Shown one piece after another: positions 35,988-46,071 of a stretch of DNA of 64,000 nt. Both the position numbers and the translations under genes were made by a program. The first letter of the stretch is position 1, and every line of letters starts with the position of its first letter. The notes beneath the pieces are model-generated. The model did not search any database. It was not told the DNA's origin and saw nothing but the letters and a program-made list of their open reading frames with translations. Source of the stretch: Roseovarius sp. EL26 (GTDB taxonomy: Bacteria > Pseudomonadota > Alphaproteobacteria > Rhodobacterales > Rhodobacteraceae); assembly GCF_900327775.1 (NCBI RefSeq), contig NZ_OUMZ01000006.1:496001-560000 (forward strand), written 5' to 3'.

Positions 35988-37100
35988 TCAGAGCAGGGAT
36001 GTAGGATCAACGTGATCCATACCCAATGCTTCTCCAACGGCAGCATATGTCAGCTGACCGGCATGAACATTCAAGCCGTTCAGCAGGTGACGATCGTCTG
36101 CGCAGGCTTGTTTCCAGCCTTTGTTGGCCAGTGACAGCATGAATGGCATTGTGGCGTTGCCCAATGCGATGGTCGAAGTACGTGCAACAGCACCCGGCAT
36201 GTTGGCAACACAGTAGTGCATGACGCCATCAACTTCGTAGATCGGATCGGCGTGGGTGGTCGCCTTGGAGGTCTCAAAGCAGCCGCCTTGGTCGATGGCA
36301 ACGTCAACCAGAACCGCGCCTGGTTTCATGGTCGAGAGCTGTGCACGTGAAATCAGTTTCGGAGCAGCAGCACCTGGGATCAGAACCGCGCCGATGACCA
36401 TGTCAGCGTCTTGGATCAGCTCTGCAGTTGCGCCTGCGGTGGAATATTGATTCTTGAAGGTACCACCAAAGACGTCATCGAGATACCGAAGACGGGGGAT
36501 AGAGCGGTCCAGAATGGTAACATCCGCGCCCATGCCTGCCGCGATTTTTGCCGCATGCGTGCCAACAACACCACCACCGATGACGATAACTTTCGCCGGG
36601 CCAACACCAGGAACGCCGCCCATCAGAACGCCGCGACCACCATTGGCTTTTTGCAGGGTGTAGGCACCAACCTGTGGCGCCAAACGACCGGCTACTTCGG
36701 ACATTGGGGCCAGTAGGGGCAGGCCACCACGGTCATCGGTTACGGTTTCATAAGCGATGGCAGTACAGCCGCTTTCCAGCAAATCGTTGGTTTGCGCTGG
36801 ATCGGGTGCCAGGTGCAGGTAAGTGAACAACAGCTGGTCTTGACGCAGCATTTTGCGCTCACCGGCCTGTGGCTCTTTTACTTTTACGATCATGTCCGCC
36901 GTGGCGAAGATTTCTTCGGCTGTGTCGATGATGGCAGCGCCTGCTGCAACATAATCGGCATCTTCAAAGCCTGCGCCTTTGCCGGCACCGGCTTGAATGA
37001 TAACCTCGTGACCACGGGCAACGGCTTCTTGCGCTGCGTTCGGGGTCATGCCGACCCGGAATTCCTGTGGTTTGATTTCTGTGGGGCATCCGATTTTCAT
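35988..37100 (-). CDS. ald: alanine dehydrogenase
   Basis: 370 residues from ATG 37100; an upstream in-frame extension has no SD and covers the promoter. The enzyme reversibly deaminates L-alanine to pyruvate with NAD. Visible are [40 protein letters not shown] with the substrate Lys, TYLHLAPDP with the catalytic His, NAD-binding [20 protein letters not shown] and [19 protein letters not shown]. It is divergent from an Lrp-type gene, the classical ald–aldR arrangement, so alanine-responsive control is expected. The preceding spacer holds a GAATATTC palindrome. Confidence 0.96.
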   Translation of the reverse strand: MKIGCPTEIKPQEFRVGMTPNAAQEAVARGHEVIIQAGAGKGAGFEDADYVAAGAAIIDTAEEIFATADMIVKVKEPQAGERKMLRQDQLLFTYLHLAPDPAQTNDLLESGCTAIAYETVTDDRGGLPLLAPMSEVAGRLAPQVGAYTLQKANGGRGVLMGGVPGVGPAKVIVIGGGVVGTHAAKIAAGMGADVTILDRSIPRLRYLDDVFGGTFKNQYSTAGATAELIQDADMVIGAVLIPGAAAPKLISRAQLSTMKPGAVLVDVAIDQGGCFETSKATTHADPIYEVDGVMHYCVANMPGAVARTSTIALGNATMPFMLSLANKGWKQACADDRHLLNGLNVHAGQLTYAAVGEALGMDHVDPTSLL

Positions 37101-37191
37101 GGTGAACCTCATGTGTGACTTTCTGACAGAATGTCGCATGTTCAAAGAAATTGGCTTGATATTTGAGTTAAAAAATTGACATAATTGCGAA

Positions 37192-37199
37192 GAATATTC
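37192..37199. promoter_or_regulatory. candidate Lrp/AldR operator
   Basis: GAATATTC palindrome in the AT-rich spacer between ald and the Lrp-type gene, flanked by AATT on both sides (AATTgcgaa… / …caaTAATT), the kind of symmetrical AT-rich site that Lrp-family proteins bind. Confidence 0.4.
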
Positions 37200-37235
37200 C
37201 AATAATTACAAATATAATCGAAGGAGATTGCTCAC

Positions 37236-37697
37236 ATGTCACTTGATGCGATGGATCGTCGTTTGCTGAACGTCTTGCAGCGGCGTGGTCGAATCTCCAA
37301 TGCGGAACTGGCCGAAGCGGTAAATCTGTCTGCAAGCGCTTGCCATCGACGGGTGCAGAGGCTTGAGACGGATGGATACATCCGCGACTATGTGGCGTTG
37401 CTGGATGAACGAAAACTGGGGTTATCGGCTACTATTTTTGTCGAAATCACCTTGTCGACACAGGCGGATGAAGTTCTGGACGCATTTGAAAAGGCGGTAA
37501 AGCGTATCCCCGATGTGTTAGAGTGCCACCTGACTGCCGGGGCCGCCGATTATATCCTGAAGGTGGTGGCAGACAGCACTGAAGATTTTGCCCGTATTCA
37601 CCGGCAATATTTGACGCGTTTGCCTGGGGTGGCGAAGATGCAAAGTAGTTTCACCCTACGGACAGTGTTTAACACAACCGCACTGCCAGTTGATTAA
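37236..37697 (+). CDS. Lrp/AsnC-family regulator of alanine dehydrogenase (AldR-like)
   Basis: 153 residues. The HTH is LDAMDRRLLNVLQRRGRISN followed by AELAEAVNLSASACHRRVQR; the C-terminal RAM ligand domain shows FVEITLSTQADEVLDAFEKA, VLECHLTAGAADYILKVVAD and FARIHRQYLTRLPGVAKMQS. Lrp proteins bind amino acids and form octamers on DNA. The divergent neighbour is ald, and in alphaproteobacteria and mycobacteria an Lrp-type AldR controls ald in response to alanine. AAGGAG lies seven nt before the ATG region. Confidence 0.92.
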   Translation: MSLDAMDRRLLNVLQRRGRISNAELAEAVNLSASACHRRVQRLETDGYIRDYVALLDERKLGLSATIFVEITLSTQADEVLDAFEKAVKRIPDVLECHLTAGAADYILKVVADSTEDFARIHRQYLTRLPGVAKMQSSFTLRTVFNTTALPVD

Positions 37698-37734
37698 CCG
37701 AACCAAACAGCAAGCAGGCCGCAAAACGTGAAAA

Positions 37735-37758
37735 CCCCGGCATGGGGGAATGCCGGGG
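37735..37758 (+). terminator. stem-loop after the Lrp-type gene
   Basis: CCCCGGCAT–N6–ATGCCGGGG, perfect 9-bp stem 37 bp after the stop. No U-tract follows, so it may be a processing or 3'-stabilising hairpin rather than a strict intrinsic terminator. Confidence 0.55.
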
Positions 37759-37955
37759 TCAGGCGCGCGGATCCGTGAGTGGCGCGCGCCGGAAAGGCTG
37801 ACTAAAAACTAAACTATTGCCTTTCAGTGTGTCGACTTTAACGAGTGTCTTGCCGACATCTCTTCATATAGTGGTTGTTTTCTGCTTGTCGGGTCAGGAA
37901 AACCTTACCTTTGGTCACCTTTGCCGTGTTTTGACCGCAGGTGACGCTACGTCAC

Positions 37956-37985
37956 AAAAAAGCCCCGGAAAAATCCGGGGCTTTT
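37956..37985 (-). terminator. rho-independent terminator of pnp
   Basis: AAAAGCCCCGGA–aaaa–TCCGGGGCTTTTT, perfect stem with T/A runs on both sides, 19 bp beyond the pnp stop codon. Confidence 0.88.
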
Positions 37986-38004
37986 TCAGCAATCACCTGA
38001 GGGT

Positions 38005-40146
38005 TCAGGCGTCGTCTTTTTCTTTCGCTTCAGGCGCGGCTTCTTCGCCGGTTTCCTGATTCACGACTTTCATCGATAGGCGAACCTTTCCGCGGTCATC
38101 AAAGCCAAGCAACTTGACCCAAACTTCCTGACCTTCTTTCAGAACGTCGGAAGGGTGGTTCAGGCGGCGGTTTTCGATTTGGCTGACGTGCACCAGACCA
38201 TCGCGTTTGCCGAAGAAGTTCACGAAGGCACCGAAGTCAACGATTTTGACAACTGTTCCTTTGTAGACATGGCCTTCTTCAGGCTCTGCCACGATCGAGT
38301 GGATCATGTCATAGGCTTTTTGGATCGATTCACCGTTTGGCGAGGCGATCTTGATCACACCTTCGTCGTTGATGTCGACCTTGGCACCGGACACTTCGAC
38401 GATCTCGCGGATCACTTTACCACCCGAGCCGATCACTTCGCGGATCTTGTCGGTTGGAATGTTCATGGTCTCGATGCGTGGAGCGTGAACGCTGAACTCG
38501 GACGCTTCTGTCAGGGCTTTGGACATCTCGTTCAAGATGTGCACACGACCGTCTTTGGCCTGTGCCAGCGCTTGCTTCATGATGTCAGGCGTAATGCCTG
38601 CAACCTTGATGTCCATCTGCAGCGAGGTGATACCTTTTTCAGTACCAGCCACTTTGAAGTCCATGTCACCAAGGTGGTCTTCGTCACCCAGGATGTCGGT
38701 CAGGATCGCATAAGAACCATCGTCCTCAAGGATCAGGCCCATGGCCACACCGGCAACCGGTGCTTTCAGCGGAACGCCAGCATCCATCATTGACAAGGAG
38801 CCGCCACAAACAGACGCCATCGAAGATGAGCCATTTGACTCAGTGATCTCAGATACTACGCGAACGGTGTACGGGAAATCGGTTGGCGCAGGCAAAACGG
38901 CCTGAAGGGCGCGCCATGCCAGTTTACCGTGACCAACTTCGCGGCGGCCTGGAGGGCCCACGCGACCTGCTTCACCAACCGAATAGGGTGGGAAGTTATA
39001 GTGCAGCAGGAAGTTCGAGCGGAAGTTGCCGTGCAGCGCGTCGATGATTTGCTCATCGTCGCCGGTGCCCAGTGTGGTGACAACCAGACCTTGGGTTTCG
39101 CCGCGTGTGAACAGGGCAGAACCGTGTGTCCGTGGCAGCAGGCCGGTCTCAGATACGATTGGGCGCACAGTAGTTGTGTCACGACCATCGATACGTTTGC
39201 CGGTTTTGACAACGTCACCGCGTAGAACGCTAGCTTCGAGTTTTTTCAGTGCAGAGCCAAGGTTGGCGTCAGCCAGTTGCTCTTCAGTCAAGGCCGCTTT
39301 GATCGCAGCTTTGGCGTCTGCAACGGCACCGGTGCGCTCTTGCTTGTCGGTAATAGCATAAGCCGCACGGATCTTATCTTCACCCGCCGCTTTAACAGCA
39401 GCATACAGATCGGAATAATCTGCAGGCTGGAAGTCGAACGGCTCTTTCGCGGCGTCTTCGGCCAGATCGATGATCAGGTCGATAACCGGTTGGATCTGCT
39501 CGTGGGCAAATGTAACCGCACCTAGCATCTCTTCTTCGGTCAGCTCGTAGGCTTCTGACTCAACCATCATCACGGCGTTCTTGGTACCGGCAACAACCAG
39601 ATCAAGACGCTGCTCTGGGTTCATGCGCAGATCCTGCATGTCATCCACGGTTGGGTTCAGAACGTATTCGCCATCTTCAAAGCCAACACGGGCACCCGCG
39701 ATTGGGCCACGGAATGGCGCGCCGGAAATGGTCAGCGCAGCAGAGGCGGCTATCATCGCAACGATGTCAGGGTCGTTGACCAGATCGTGCGACAGCACGG
39801 TGCACATGACCAGAACTTCGTTTTTGAAACCGTCGACAAACAGCGGGCGGATCGGACGGTCGATCAGGCGGGCTGTCAGAGTTTCTTTTTCAGTTGGGCG
39901 CGCTTCGCGCTTGAAAAAGCCGCCGGGCACTTTGCCGGCTGCATAGTATTTCTCTTGGTAGTGAACGGTCAGAGGAAAGAAATCCTGGCCTTCACGTTGT
40001 GTCTTGGCAAATGTTACCGCGGCCATAACGGACGTCTCACCCAAAGTGGCGATGACGGTGCCGTCTGCCTGGCGGGCAACCTTACCGGTTTCCAGTGTTA
40101 GCGTTTCTTCGCCCCACTGAACTGATTTTTTAACTTCGTTAAACAT
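38005..40146 (-). CDS. pnp: polyribonucleotide nucleotidyltransferase (PNPase)
   Basis: 713 residues, normal length. PNPase degrades RNA 3'→5' phosphorolytically in the degradosome. Two RNase PH domains are seen ([40 protein letters not shown]; the catalytic region [20 protein letters not shown]), then a KH domain ([20 protein letters not shown]) and an S1 domain ([20 protein letters not shown]), ending with a short acidic tail. No rpsO lies directly upstream, although the rpsO–pnp pair is usual in many proteobacteria; the 247-bp leader could still carry its own autoregulatory hairpin. A clear terminator follows. Confidence 0.97.
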   Translation of the reverse strand: MFNEVKKSVQWGEETLTLETGKVARQADGTVIATLGETSVMAAVTFAKTQREGQDFFPLTVHYQEKYYAAGKVPGGFFKREARPTEKETLTARLIDRPIRPLFVDGFKNEVLVMCTVLSHDLVNDPDIVAMIAASAALTISGAPFRGPIAGARVGFEDGEYVLNPTVDDMQDLRMNPEQRLDLVVAGTKNAVMMVESEAYELTEEEMLGAVTFAHEQIQPVIDLIIDLAEDAAKEPFDFQPADYSDLYAAVKAAGEDKIRAAYAITDKQERTGAVADAKAAIKAALTEEQLADANLGSALKKLEASVLRGDVVKTGKRIDGRDTTTVRPIVSETGLLPRTHGSALFTRGETQGLVVTTLGTGDDEQIIDALHGNFRSNFLLHYNFPPYSVGEAGRVGPPGRREVGHGKLAWRALQAVLPAPTDFPYTVRVVSEITESNGSSSMASVCGGSLSMMDAGVPLKAPVAGVAMGLILEDDGSYAILTDILGDEDHLGDMDFKVAGTEKGITSLQMDIKVAGITPDIMKQALAQAKDGRVHILNEMSKALTEASEFSVHAPRIETMNIPTDKIREVIGSGGKVIREIVEVSGAKVDINDEGVIKIASPNGESIQKAYDMIHSIVAEPEEGHVYKGTVVKIVDFGAFVNFFGKRDGLVHVSQIENRRLNHPSDVLKEGQEVWVKLLGFDDRGKVRLSMKVVNQETGEEAAPEAKEKDDA

Positions 40147-40393
40147 CTTCGTTTCCTAGTTGGAAGCACTCCCGGCCCTCCGGGTCTTCCGTTTCAATGG
40201 TGGCCCCATTGCCACCGACCTCAATCTTTCTCATGTGCCCGAGGTCAAAGGCATCACGTCTCAGATGGCTGCGCCATATAGGAAAATGAAGGGGTTGGAA
40301 ACTGTTTTTCGTATTGTTTGTTGTGCTGGGCGACCACTCGCCATGCGCTCCCCGGGCAAGCCGGGCAGAATACTTCAGGCAAAGGGTCTGCCT

Positions 40394-41329
40394 CTAAAAC
40401 AACTGCTCCACCACCAACAGCGAAAGCGGCAATGTCAGAAATGCCAATGCTGTCTGAATTGTGGTGATCGCTGCCATCAATGGGGCGTCGCCGCCCATTT
40501 GGCGGGCCAATGTGTAGGACGCCGATGCCGTTGGCGATGCTGTGAACAGCAAGGCAACAAGGGTTTCAAGTTCAGACAGGCCCAAAAGCTTCGCCAGTAT
40601 CACGGTGATCACCGGGAAAATCAGAAACTTACCAGTGATCGACAGTGCCAAAGGCAGAGCTGAGGTCTGCATCGCCCTAAGGCGCAGGTTTGCGCCCACA
40701 CACATCAGCACGATCGGTAGGGCGGCATTGCCGATCAGCTTGGTTGTATCGTGCAAAACGGGGACTTCGCCAATGCCGGAGACATTGAACCCCACGCCGA
40801 TCAGTACCGAGACCAACAAAGGATTGCGCGCGAGATCGCGCAGAACCATTGCAAACACACCGCTACCAGTATCCTTTTTGTTCATGATCACCATAAGTGG
40901 CACAACGGTCAAATTGGTTACCGGAATCAATAGAGCCATCGCCAGCGCCCCGAGTGAAAGGCCCTCGGCCCCAAACAGACCGCCCGCAATCGACAGCGCA
41001 ATAAAGGCATTGTGTCGCGCGGCCCCCTGCATGACCGAACTTGCTTGATCATTGGGCAACTCAGCTAACCGTGCCGATCCAATGCCAAACGCCAGTGCCG
41101 CCAAAAAGCCACCGATGATCACCACCGAATAGGACCCAACCAATCCCGGTGTCAGCTCAATTGTTGAGGTTTTGTAGAACAGGAGCGCGGGCATCAGAAC
41201 CCAATAAACCAGCCTGTCGTTCATGTTCCAAAACTCGATGTTCGGGATCCCATTGCGGCGCAATAGATGCCCTAGAATGATCAAAAGGAAAATTGGTGCG
41301 ATCGCGATGAGTACAGGGGTCAAGGTCAT
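40394..41329 (-). CDS. AEC (auxin efflux carrier) family transporter
   Basis: 311 residues from the ATG at 41329 (AAGG-type SD; a GTG two codons earlier is the alternative). About ten membrane helices: LIAIAPIFLLIILGHLLRRN, the family's first helix; DRLVYWVLMPALLFYKTSTI with the conserved Pro; LPIVLMCVGANLRLRAMQ in the second half; and TASPTASASYTLARQMGGDA, the C-terminal AEC signature. Bacterial AEC proteins carry malate, malonate or other organic anions. The gene lies alone between pnp and an amine oxidase gene. Confidence 0.9.
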   Translation of the reverse strand: MTLTPVLIAIAPIFLLIILGHLLRRNGIPNIEFWNMNDRLVYWVLMPALLFYKTSTIELTPGLVGSYSVVIIGGFLAALAFGIGSARLAELPNDQASSVMQGAARHNAFIALSIAGGLFGAEGLSLGALAMALLIPVTNLTVVPLMVIMNKKDTGSGVFAMVLRDLARNPLLVSVLIGVGFNVSGIGEVPVLHDTTKLIGNAALPIVLMCVGANLRLRAMQTSALPLALSITGKFLIFPVITVILAKLLGLSELETLVALLFTASPTASASYTLARQMGGDAPLMAAITTIQTALAFLTLPLSLLVVEQLF

Positions 41330-41528
41330 GCTCACCTTCTATATAATTCAACGTACAGATGCCACGCTCAACGCGCGACTATAATACATCCAACAAGGCG
41401 ACATGGCGAAGTTCGATTAATGTGAAATTGGTCAATAAGGATATGCTGGAACTTTCGCACACCGTCTGCTTTGACACTAAATATAAGACCTACGTAGAAG
41501 GCAGATAAGCTAATTTTCAAAACTTCGC

Positions 41529-42614
41529 TCAAACAACATCTGCGTTGTGACAAGACAAGTGTTGTGCACTTGTTTCTGCGGCCTCCAGCGCACCTTCAAG
41601 CAATCCACCAAATCCGTGGGCGGTTTCTGTTGAAGTGAGGTGTATCGCCCCTCCCCAAATATCTTTGAGGTGGTGTGGCAAGCCATAGGTGGGGTGGTTT
41701 TCGGGAGCTATTCGATCTTGGGAGGTCGCCACCTGAGGTGCCGTCGCCCAATCCTTAATCATGATATCTAGCGGATTTGCCAAAGCATTGCCAAAGAGTG
41801 CGGAGAACTGAGCCAGAGCAAGTTCAATCATCTCTTCTTTGTGTGCCTCGCGCGCGTCTGGTAGTATGCCAACGAAACCGAACAAGGCATAGGGCCCTCC
41901 CTCCATTGGCGATGCATCATGAATTTCTACCATTGGGCCACGACGGCTCATGGCGTCACCGGACAGGCCAGCATTGCGCCAGTAAGGTGCATCGTAGACC
42001 GCGATTATTTTGGCCTGCCCTGCCATCCATGTGGGGATTTTTTCCATGGCGCGAGTTTGCTCAGAACCCAACTTCGGTTCAAAAGTGATTGTCTTGGCCG
42101 CCACGCGCGGTGGCACAGCCAGAACAACGCGATTTGCATGTATCGTTGTGGGTTCGCCGTAATGGGTTAGGTTCGCCGTGATCTTCTTGCCGTCAAAACG
42201 TAAAGCTCGAACCGTGGTTTCCTGAAGTATCTTGCTCGCTTCAAGGGTATCAGCGAGCGCATTGATTAAGCGGATCATCCCGCCGTCAATACGATATGAA
42301 CCTTGCATGGATGCATAACCATGACCGCGCTGGATCACTCCAGTCTGGTCTTGATACATCAGGTCGCCTTTTGTGTATTGCTCAAAGACCGGTAACGAAA
42401 ACCTTTGTACCATTTGAGCCATTCGTGGTTGTCCGGGCCAGAACCAAGCTGGCCCGAGGTCGAACATTCCATCTGACAGGTTCTCGGATAGGATACGCCC
42501 TCCAAGGCGATCTTGTGCTTCAACAACGAGGAAGTCAGTACCTGCCTTTGTTAGCCGATCGGCCAGGGCCAAGCCAGATAAGCCGCCGCCGACAATGAGG
42601 ACATCGGTTTTCAT
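41529..42614 (-). CDS. flavin-containing amine oxidase family protein
   Basis: 361 residues from ATG 42614. The Rossmann FAD motif is TDVLIVGGGLSGLALADRLT, followed by VVEAQDRLGGRILSENLSDG, the GGR-containing amine-oxidase signature. The C-terminal FAD contact is IWGGAIHLTSTETAHGFGGL with the expected ETAxxxxGxxxGA pattern. It is shorter than eukaryotic monoamine oxidases (about 450) and lacks a membrane tail, so it is soluble. It would oxidise an amine to an aldehyde or imine with release of hydrogen peroxide. Upstream lies a 375-bp gap, so it is a single-gene unit. Confidence 0.87.
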   Translation of the reverse strand: MKTDVLIVGGGLSGLALADRLTKAGTDFLVVEAQDRLGGRILSENLSDGMFDLGPAWFWPGQPRMAQMVQRFSLPVFEQYTKGDLMYQDQTGVIQRGHGYASMQGSYRIDGGMIRLINALADTLEASKILQETTVRALRFDGKKITANLTHYGEPTTIHANRVVLAVPPRVAAKTITFEPKLGSEQTRAMEKIPTWMAGQAKIIAVYDAPYWRNAGLSGDAMSRRGPMVEIHDASPMEGGPYALFGFVGILPDAREAHKEEMIELALAQFSALFGNALANPLDIMIKDWATAPQVATSQDRIAPENHPTYGLPHHLKDIWGGAIHLTSTETAHGFGGLLEGALEAAETSAQHLSCHNADVV

Positions 42615-42989
42615 TGAATGGCACTCTCTTGTGGTCGTATCTTTCACCAAAGATATCTACTGATAGGTAGGCCTGATAGTTAAATGCCGTAACCTAAGCT
42701 GTCAATAATGATCCGCCCGTGACTATACGGGGTATTGCGAGCTGATGTGCGGTTTGATGGTACAGCTTGTCGGGGTCTGTAAGTGGGGCGCGGTGGGCAT
42801 GACGTGGCCATTGGCTGTATCGCGGCAGGCTTGCAGTTTGTGTTCGTTCCTGCAGCTTACTGCACACATGTATCTTGATGGCCTTAATGCAAAAAAACGA
42901 AACCTAAACGATGGGCATAGCAAGACGTTGGCAAAATGATTTTTAAATCATGTTGGACCAGAGCATACCGACCCAACATAGATGTTGCT
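42615..42989. other. intergenic region between amine oxidase and PCuAC genes
   Basis: 375 bp. Two overlapping short frames (42745–42939 plus, 42723–42923 minus) have no SD or recognisable product. ATGATTT-tt-AAATCAT (42936–42951) is a perfect 7-bp inverted repeat, 38 bp beyond the PCuAC stop; it could be a weak terminator or a binding site. No other structure is seen. Confidence 0.4.
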
Positions 42990-43469
42990 TCAGTCAGCGC
43001 TACCGTGGTCGTGTTCTTCGCCATGGGCCGGGCGGGCTTCGACGTTAAAGTTCACTTCGATCTCGCCAGCGTGTTCAAATACTAGCGTGGCAGGGATGAC
43101 TTGGCCTTCTTCGAATCGATTTCCATCAAGCCCCATGAACATCACATGCATTCCACCGGGGGTTAGCTCAATGGTTTCACCAGCCGGGACTTCAATGCTG
43201 TCCATGGCGATCATCTTGGTCACGCCGTCTTCTTCTTCAACTGTGTGTAGGCCGACCTTGGGGTAATCTGCACGGACCTCAAGCAGGCGATCAGCTGTGT
43301 CGCCATTATTGGTTATGCTCAAATAGCCAGCCCCAGCACGGGCCGTGGGAATGGTTTCAAAGGCCATCGGGTGATCGATGCTCAGCTGGCCAATTTCAAA
43401 TTCATGTGCGGTTACAGAGCCCGCGACAGAGGCAAGCATCAGCGCGGCGGCAGTGATAAAACGTTTCAT
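42990..43469 (-). CDS. periplasmic copper chaperone PCu(A)C
   Basis: 159 residues with a signal peptide (MKRFITAAALMLASVAGSVTA) and a cupredoxin-like PCuAC (DUF461) domain. The copper-binding set is present: HTVEEEDGVTKMIAM and PGGMHVMFMGL, i.e. the H…M…HxM pattern, followed by a His-rich tail (PAHGEEHDHGSAD). PCuAC delivers Cu(I) to the CuA site of cytochrome oxidase in the periplasm. It is the last gene of a group with an outer-membrane protein and a DUF2946-like protein, which suggests a shared copper response. Confidence 0.9.
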   Translation of the reverse strand: MKRFITAAALMLASVAGSVTAHEFEIGQLSIDHPMAFETIPTARAGAGYLSITNNGDTADRLLEVRADYPKVGLHTVEEEDGVTKMIAMDSIEVPAGETIELTPGGMHVMFMGLDGNRFEEGQVIPATLVFEHAGEIEVNFNVEARPAHGEEHDHGSAD

Positions 43470-43551
43470 TGTGTGCTCCGGCAGAGTGAGAGAAAAGAGA
43501 GCCGCGCCAAGGTTCAGAGCCCTGGCGCAGAAAATATTGCGGTGTCAGTGA

Positions 43552-44646
43552 TCAGAAGGCGAGCTGCCAACCGGCATTCAACGTCCAGTCGGTTTCCATC
43601 TGAACCCCATTCAAGTTCTGATAGATAGGGTAACCTGCCTCAAGCGCAAGGCGATGTCCGCGCAAAGCGCCGCGTTGAGCGACAAAGTTCGCGCCAACGA
43701 ACATGTTGACGGTTTCGCCCCCGTAGTTATCTGGGTCTGCGGTCTGAACCGGGCCCATGATGTTTGTGTCCATGCCTTCGATCCGGCCCAGTTTCTTAGC
43801 CTCAACCCGGCCAGACAGGCTGACCCATGGTTGTGGCTGGACGCTGGCCCATGCGGTGACTGCTGCCTCATCGCCCAGGGTATAGCTTTCGTCGTTTTCC
43901 CCTAGACGGATGGTGCCGCGCAGCTGACTACCCCAGTTGAACATACCGCTGTTGCCAGTATAGGTCACGCCTGGCAGCAGGTCATATGTGCCTGAACCCA
44001 ACTGCATGGAGTAGGGCAAACGTACGTTTGTGGTCATGCCCATCGGGGTCAGCACATTGCCTCGTTCTGTGATCGATCCTGTGGGCAGGCTCATGCCAAG
44101 GTTCAGGTGTACTTTGTGGGCTTTGCTGTCCATCAGACCAACCAACGCGCCAGCTTTGATGTCACCAATACCTTCGGAACTGGTGCTGAAGTTGCCCAAA
44201 CGATTGGTGCCCATACCGCCCTGATAAGTGGTCAGGGTCATATCTTTCTTGAGGTAAGGCAACATCGCCATCAGGGTGACGCGGTCGCTGGGCGCGTACA
44301 TCGCGCCAAACATATGCATGTCCATGGTCATGTCTTGCGGCACGATGCGCAATGTGGGTGGTTGGCCCGGCATTCCAGCAAAACGATTGGGAATGCCGGT
44401 GGCGATGGCATCGTCTGAAATACTGTTGGTGCCTTGGCGATTACCTTGCATGTCCATCCGCATGAAGCGGTATGAAACCATGAATTCACCTTGCTTATGC
44501 AAGTGGTCGCCCATCACACCAATCGGTGCGTGGCCATTGGCATTGATTGGGGCGGTGGAGCCTTGGCTATGGTCGCCATCAGCATGACCAGAGGTTGCAA
44601 AAACGGAAGCGCTGAATGCCAGCGCGGCTATCACTGTTTTGTTCAT
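43552..44646 (-). CDS. outer-membrane beta-barrel protein in copper-linked operon
   Basis: 364 residues from ATG 44646; the frame is open much further upstream but that part has no signal or SD. A signal peptide (MNKTVIAALAFSASVFATSG) is followed by a His/Asp-rich start (HADGDHSQGS … NGHAPIGVMGDHLHKQGEFM), Met-rich stretches (RMDMQGN; DMTMDMHMFGAMY) and alternating beta strands ending LNAGWQLAF with terminal aromatic residue, typical of outer-membrane barrels of the phenol-degradation MetA-like group. The Met/His runs suggest copper contact. It lies between the DUF2946-like and PCuAC genes on the same strand. Confidence 0.75.
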   Translation of the reverse strand: MNKTVIAALAFSASVFATSGHADGDHSQGSTAPINANGHAPIGVMGDHLHKQGEFMVSYRFMRMDMQGNRQGTNSISDDAIATGIPNRFAGMPGQPPTLRIVPQDMTMDMHMFGAMYAPSDRVTLMAMLPYLKKDMTLTTYQGGMGTNRLGNFSTSSEGIGDIKAGALVGLMDSKAHKVHLNLGMSLPTGSITERGNVLTPMGMTTNVRLPYSMQLGSGTYDLLPGVTYTGNSGMFNWGSQLRGTIRLGENDESYTLGDEAAVTAWASVQPQPWVSLSGRVEAKKLGRIEGMDTNIMGPVQTADPDNYGGETVNMFVGANFVAQRGALRGHRLALEAGYPIYQNLNGVQMETDWTLNAGWQLAF

Positions 44647-44719
44647 TGTTTTGATCTTTTCGTGCGAGGCAGCCCCTACGGCCGCTCGGATTGCAGTTAT
44701 GGAATGACTGGAACTGGAA

Positions 44720-45103
44720 TCAGGTGAAAAGAGGGGGCGCGCGGGAGTGATACAGCGCTTGGTGTTTAACACTTTGAGCCTGCGTGGCCTCAATCTCGCG
44801 TGGGAGTGGCAGGGCCACTTGCAAAAGTGATGGAATGTCCGAGCGATCGCTGTCGATCGCGGCGGTGATGCCAAAGAAGGGGCAAGGGTCGCTGTGTTCG
44901 GTTTCCGAGCCGGGAACCGGTTCGCCACTTTCAAGCGAGACATAAATAATCTGCCCGCCAGAACACAGCGCAATCATCCCCGGCTGTGGGGCCGCCATGA
45001 CGACAGGTGCTGCAACGATCCGCAGCGCTAGCACAAAAGCCAGCAGCACGGCCATAAAACCGCGTTTTTTGAAGGGCGTTGAGGTCAGGCGTGAACGGGT
45101 CAT
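44720..45103 (-). CDS. DUF2946-like small membrane/exported protein
   Basis: 127 residues with an N-terminal hydrophobic segment (MAVLLAFVLALRIVAAPVVM) and a periplasmic part containing MIALCSGGQIIYVSLESG and DPCPFFGITAAI. The cysteine pattern and length are typical of DUF2946-type proteins found beside copper genes. Function is unknown; a role in copper binding or insertion is inferred from context. It is the first gene of the unit with the outer-membrane protein and PCuAC. Confidence 0.7.
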   Translation of the reverse strand: MTRSRLTSTPFKKRGFMAVLLAFVLALRIVAAPVVMAAPQPGMIALCSGGQIIYVSLESGEPVPGSETEHSDPCPFFGITAAIDSDRSDIPSLLQVALPLPREIEATQAQSVKHQALYHSRAPPLFT

Positions 45104-45207
45104 TGGCTTTGCTGTGGTGAATTTCTACCTGCTCACAATCATGTTATCGGATGTGATGCAACAAAATTCCCCGAACAAAATGACGCGTTGCCACGGGGGT
45201 TGCGTGA

Positions 45208-46071
45208 TTATTTTGCGCGTCTTTCGCGCCACAAGGTAAAGAGGCCCGCCGCGATAATGACCGATGCCCCGATCACCGCATTAGTGCGAATTGTTTCTCC
45301 AAATACGAAAACGCCCAGGACCCCGGCAAAGGCGAGCTGGAAATAGGCAAAAGGCTGTACAGCGGAAGCTTCAGCAACTTCATAGCATTTTATCAAGGTG
45401 AAATGCCCTGCGGCCCCGGTAAGGCACAGCAACCCCATCCAAATCCAATCGCTGCCAACCATTGGCTCCCAAAACCAGATTCCAACGCAGGTCATTGCAA
45501 CGGACCCCACAGTGCCGGTCCAAAACAAACTGGTGACGGCCGAATCGCGACGCGATGCATATCGCGTTAGCAACCCATAAAGTGCAAACATAAGTGCGGC
45601 GGTTAAGGATATCAGAGCTGCTGGTTGAAAGACGCCAGATCCGGGTTGGAGGATGACTAAAACGCCGATAAAACCCACTCCAATCGCGGCCCAACGGCGC
45701 CAACCGACCGTTTCGCCCAAAATGGGGCCAGATAGGGCGGCGACCAGCAATGGATAACAGATAAAGACAGAGTGCGCCTCGATCAGCCCGAGTAGGGTAA
45801 AGCTATAGATCATCACGCAAATTTCAGCCACTAAAAGTAAGGCGCGAAAGATTTGCAGATAAGGCTGTGTCGTTGACGCCGCGCCTCGAAGGCCTTTTGC
45901 ACTGCGACTGGCGACAGCGGTGACAAAAGCGGCAAAGAACCAATAGCGGATCATCACTATCATCAGCACATTGTATTCCCCCGCCAAGTGGCGCGATATG
46001 CCGTCCTGAATGGAAAAAATGAAGGTGGTGAGGATCATCAACCAGATGCCAAGGCGGGTATTTTGTTCCAT
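45208..46071 (-). CDS. EamA/DMT-superfamily transporter
   Basis: 287 residues with ten predicted helices in two EamA repeats: LGIWLMILTTFIFSIQDGIS … and AALISLTAALMFALYGLLTR …; the final repeat ends VFGETIRTNAVIGASVIIAA. DMT proteins move small metabolites across the inner membrane, usually outward. The start codon overlaps the stop of the upstream MnmD-like gene by one base (TGATG), so they are translated together, although no functional link is evident. Confidence 0.9.
   Translation of the reverse strand: MEQNTRLGIWLMILTTFIFSIQDGISRHLAGEYNVLMIVMIRYWFFAAFVTAVASRSAKGLRGAASTTQPYLQIFRALLLVAEICVMIYSFTLLGLIEAHSVFICYPLLVAALSGPILGETVGWRRWAAIGVGFIGVLVILQPGSGVFQPAALISLTAALMFALYGLLTRYASRRDSAVTSLFWTGTVGSVAMTCVGIWFWEPMVGSDWIWMGLLCLTGAAGHFTLIKCYEVAEASAVQPFAYFQLAFAGVLGVFVFGETIRTNAVIGASVIIAAGLFTLWRERRAK

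Noticed and set aside
38155..38793. 212-codon plus-strand frame
   Set aside because: Antisense shadow of pnp KH/S1 region; His/Asp-rich composition is produced by the opposite strand codon use.
42723..42939. Opposing ~65-codon frames between amine oxidase and PCuAC genes
   Set aside because: Mutual shadows, no SD, no family resemblance.
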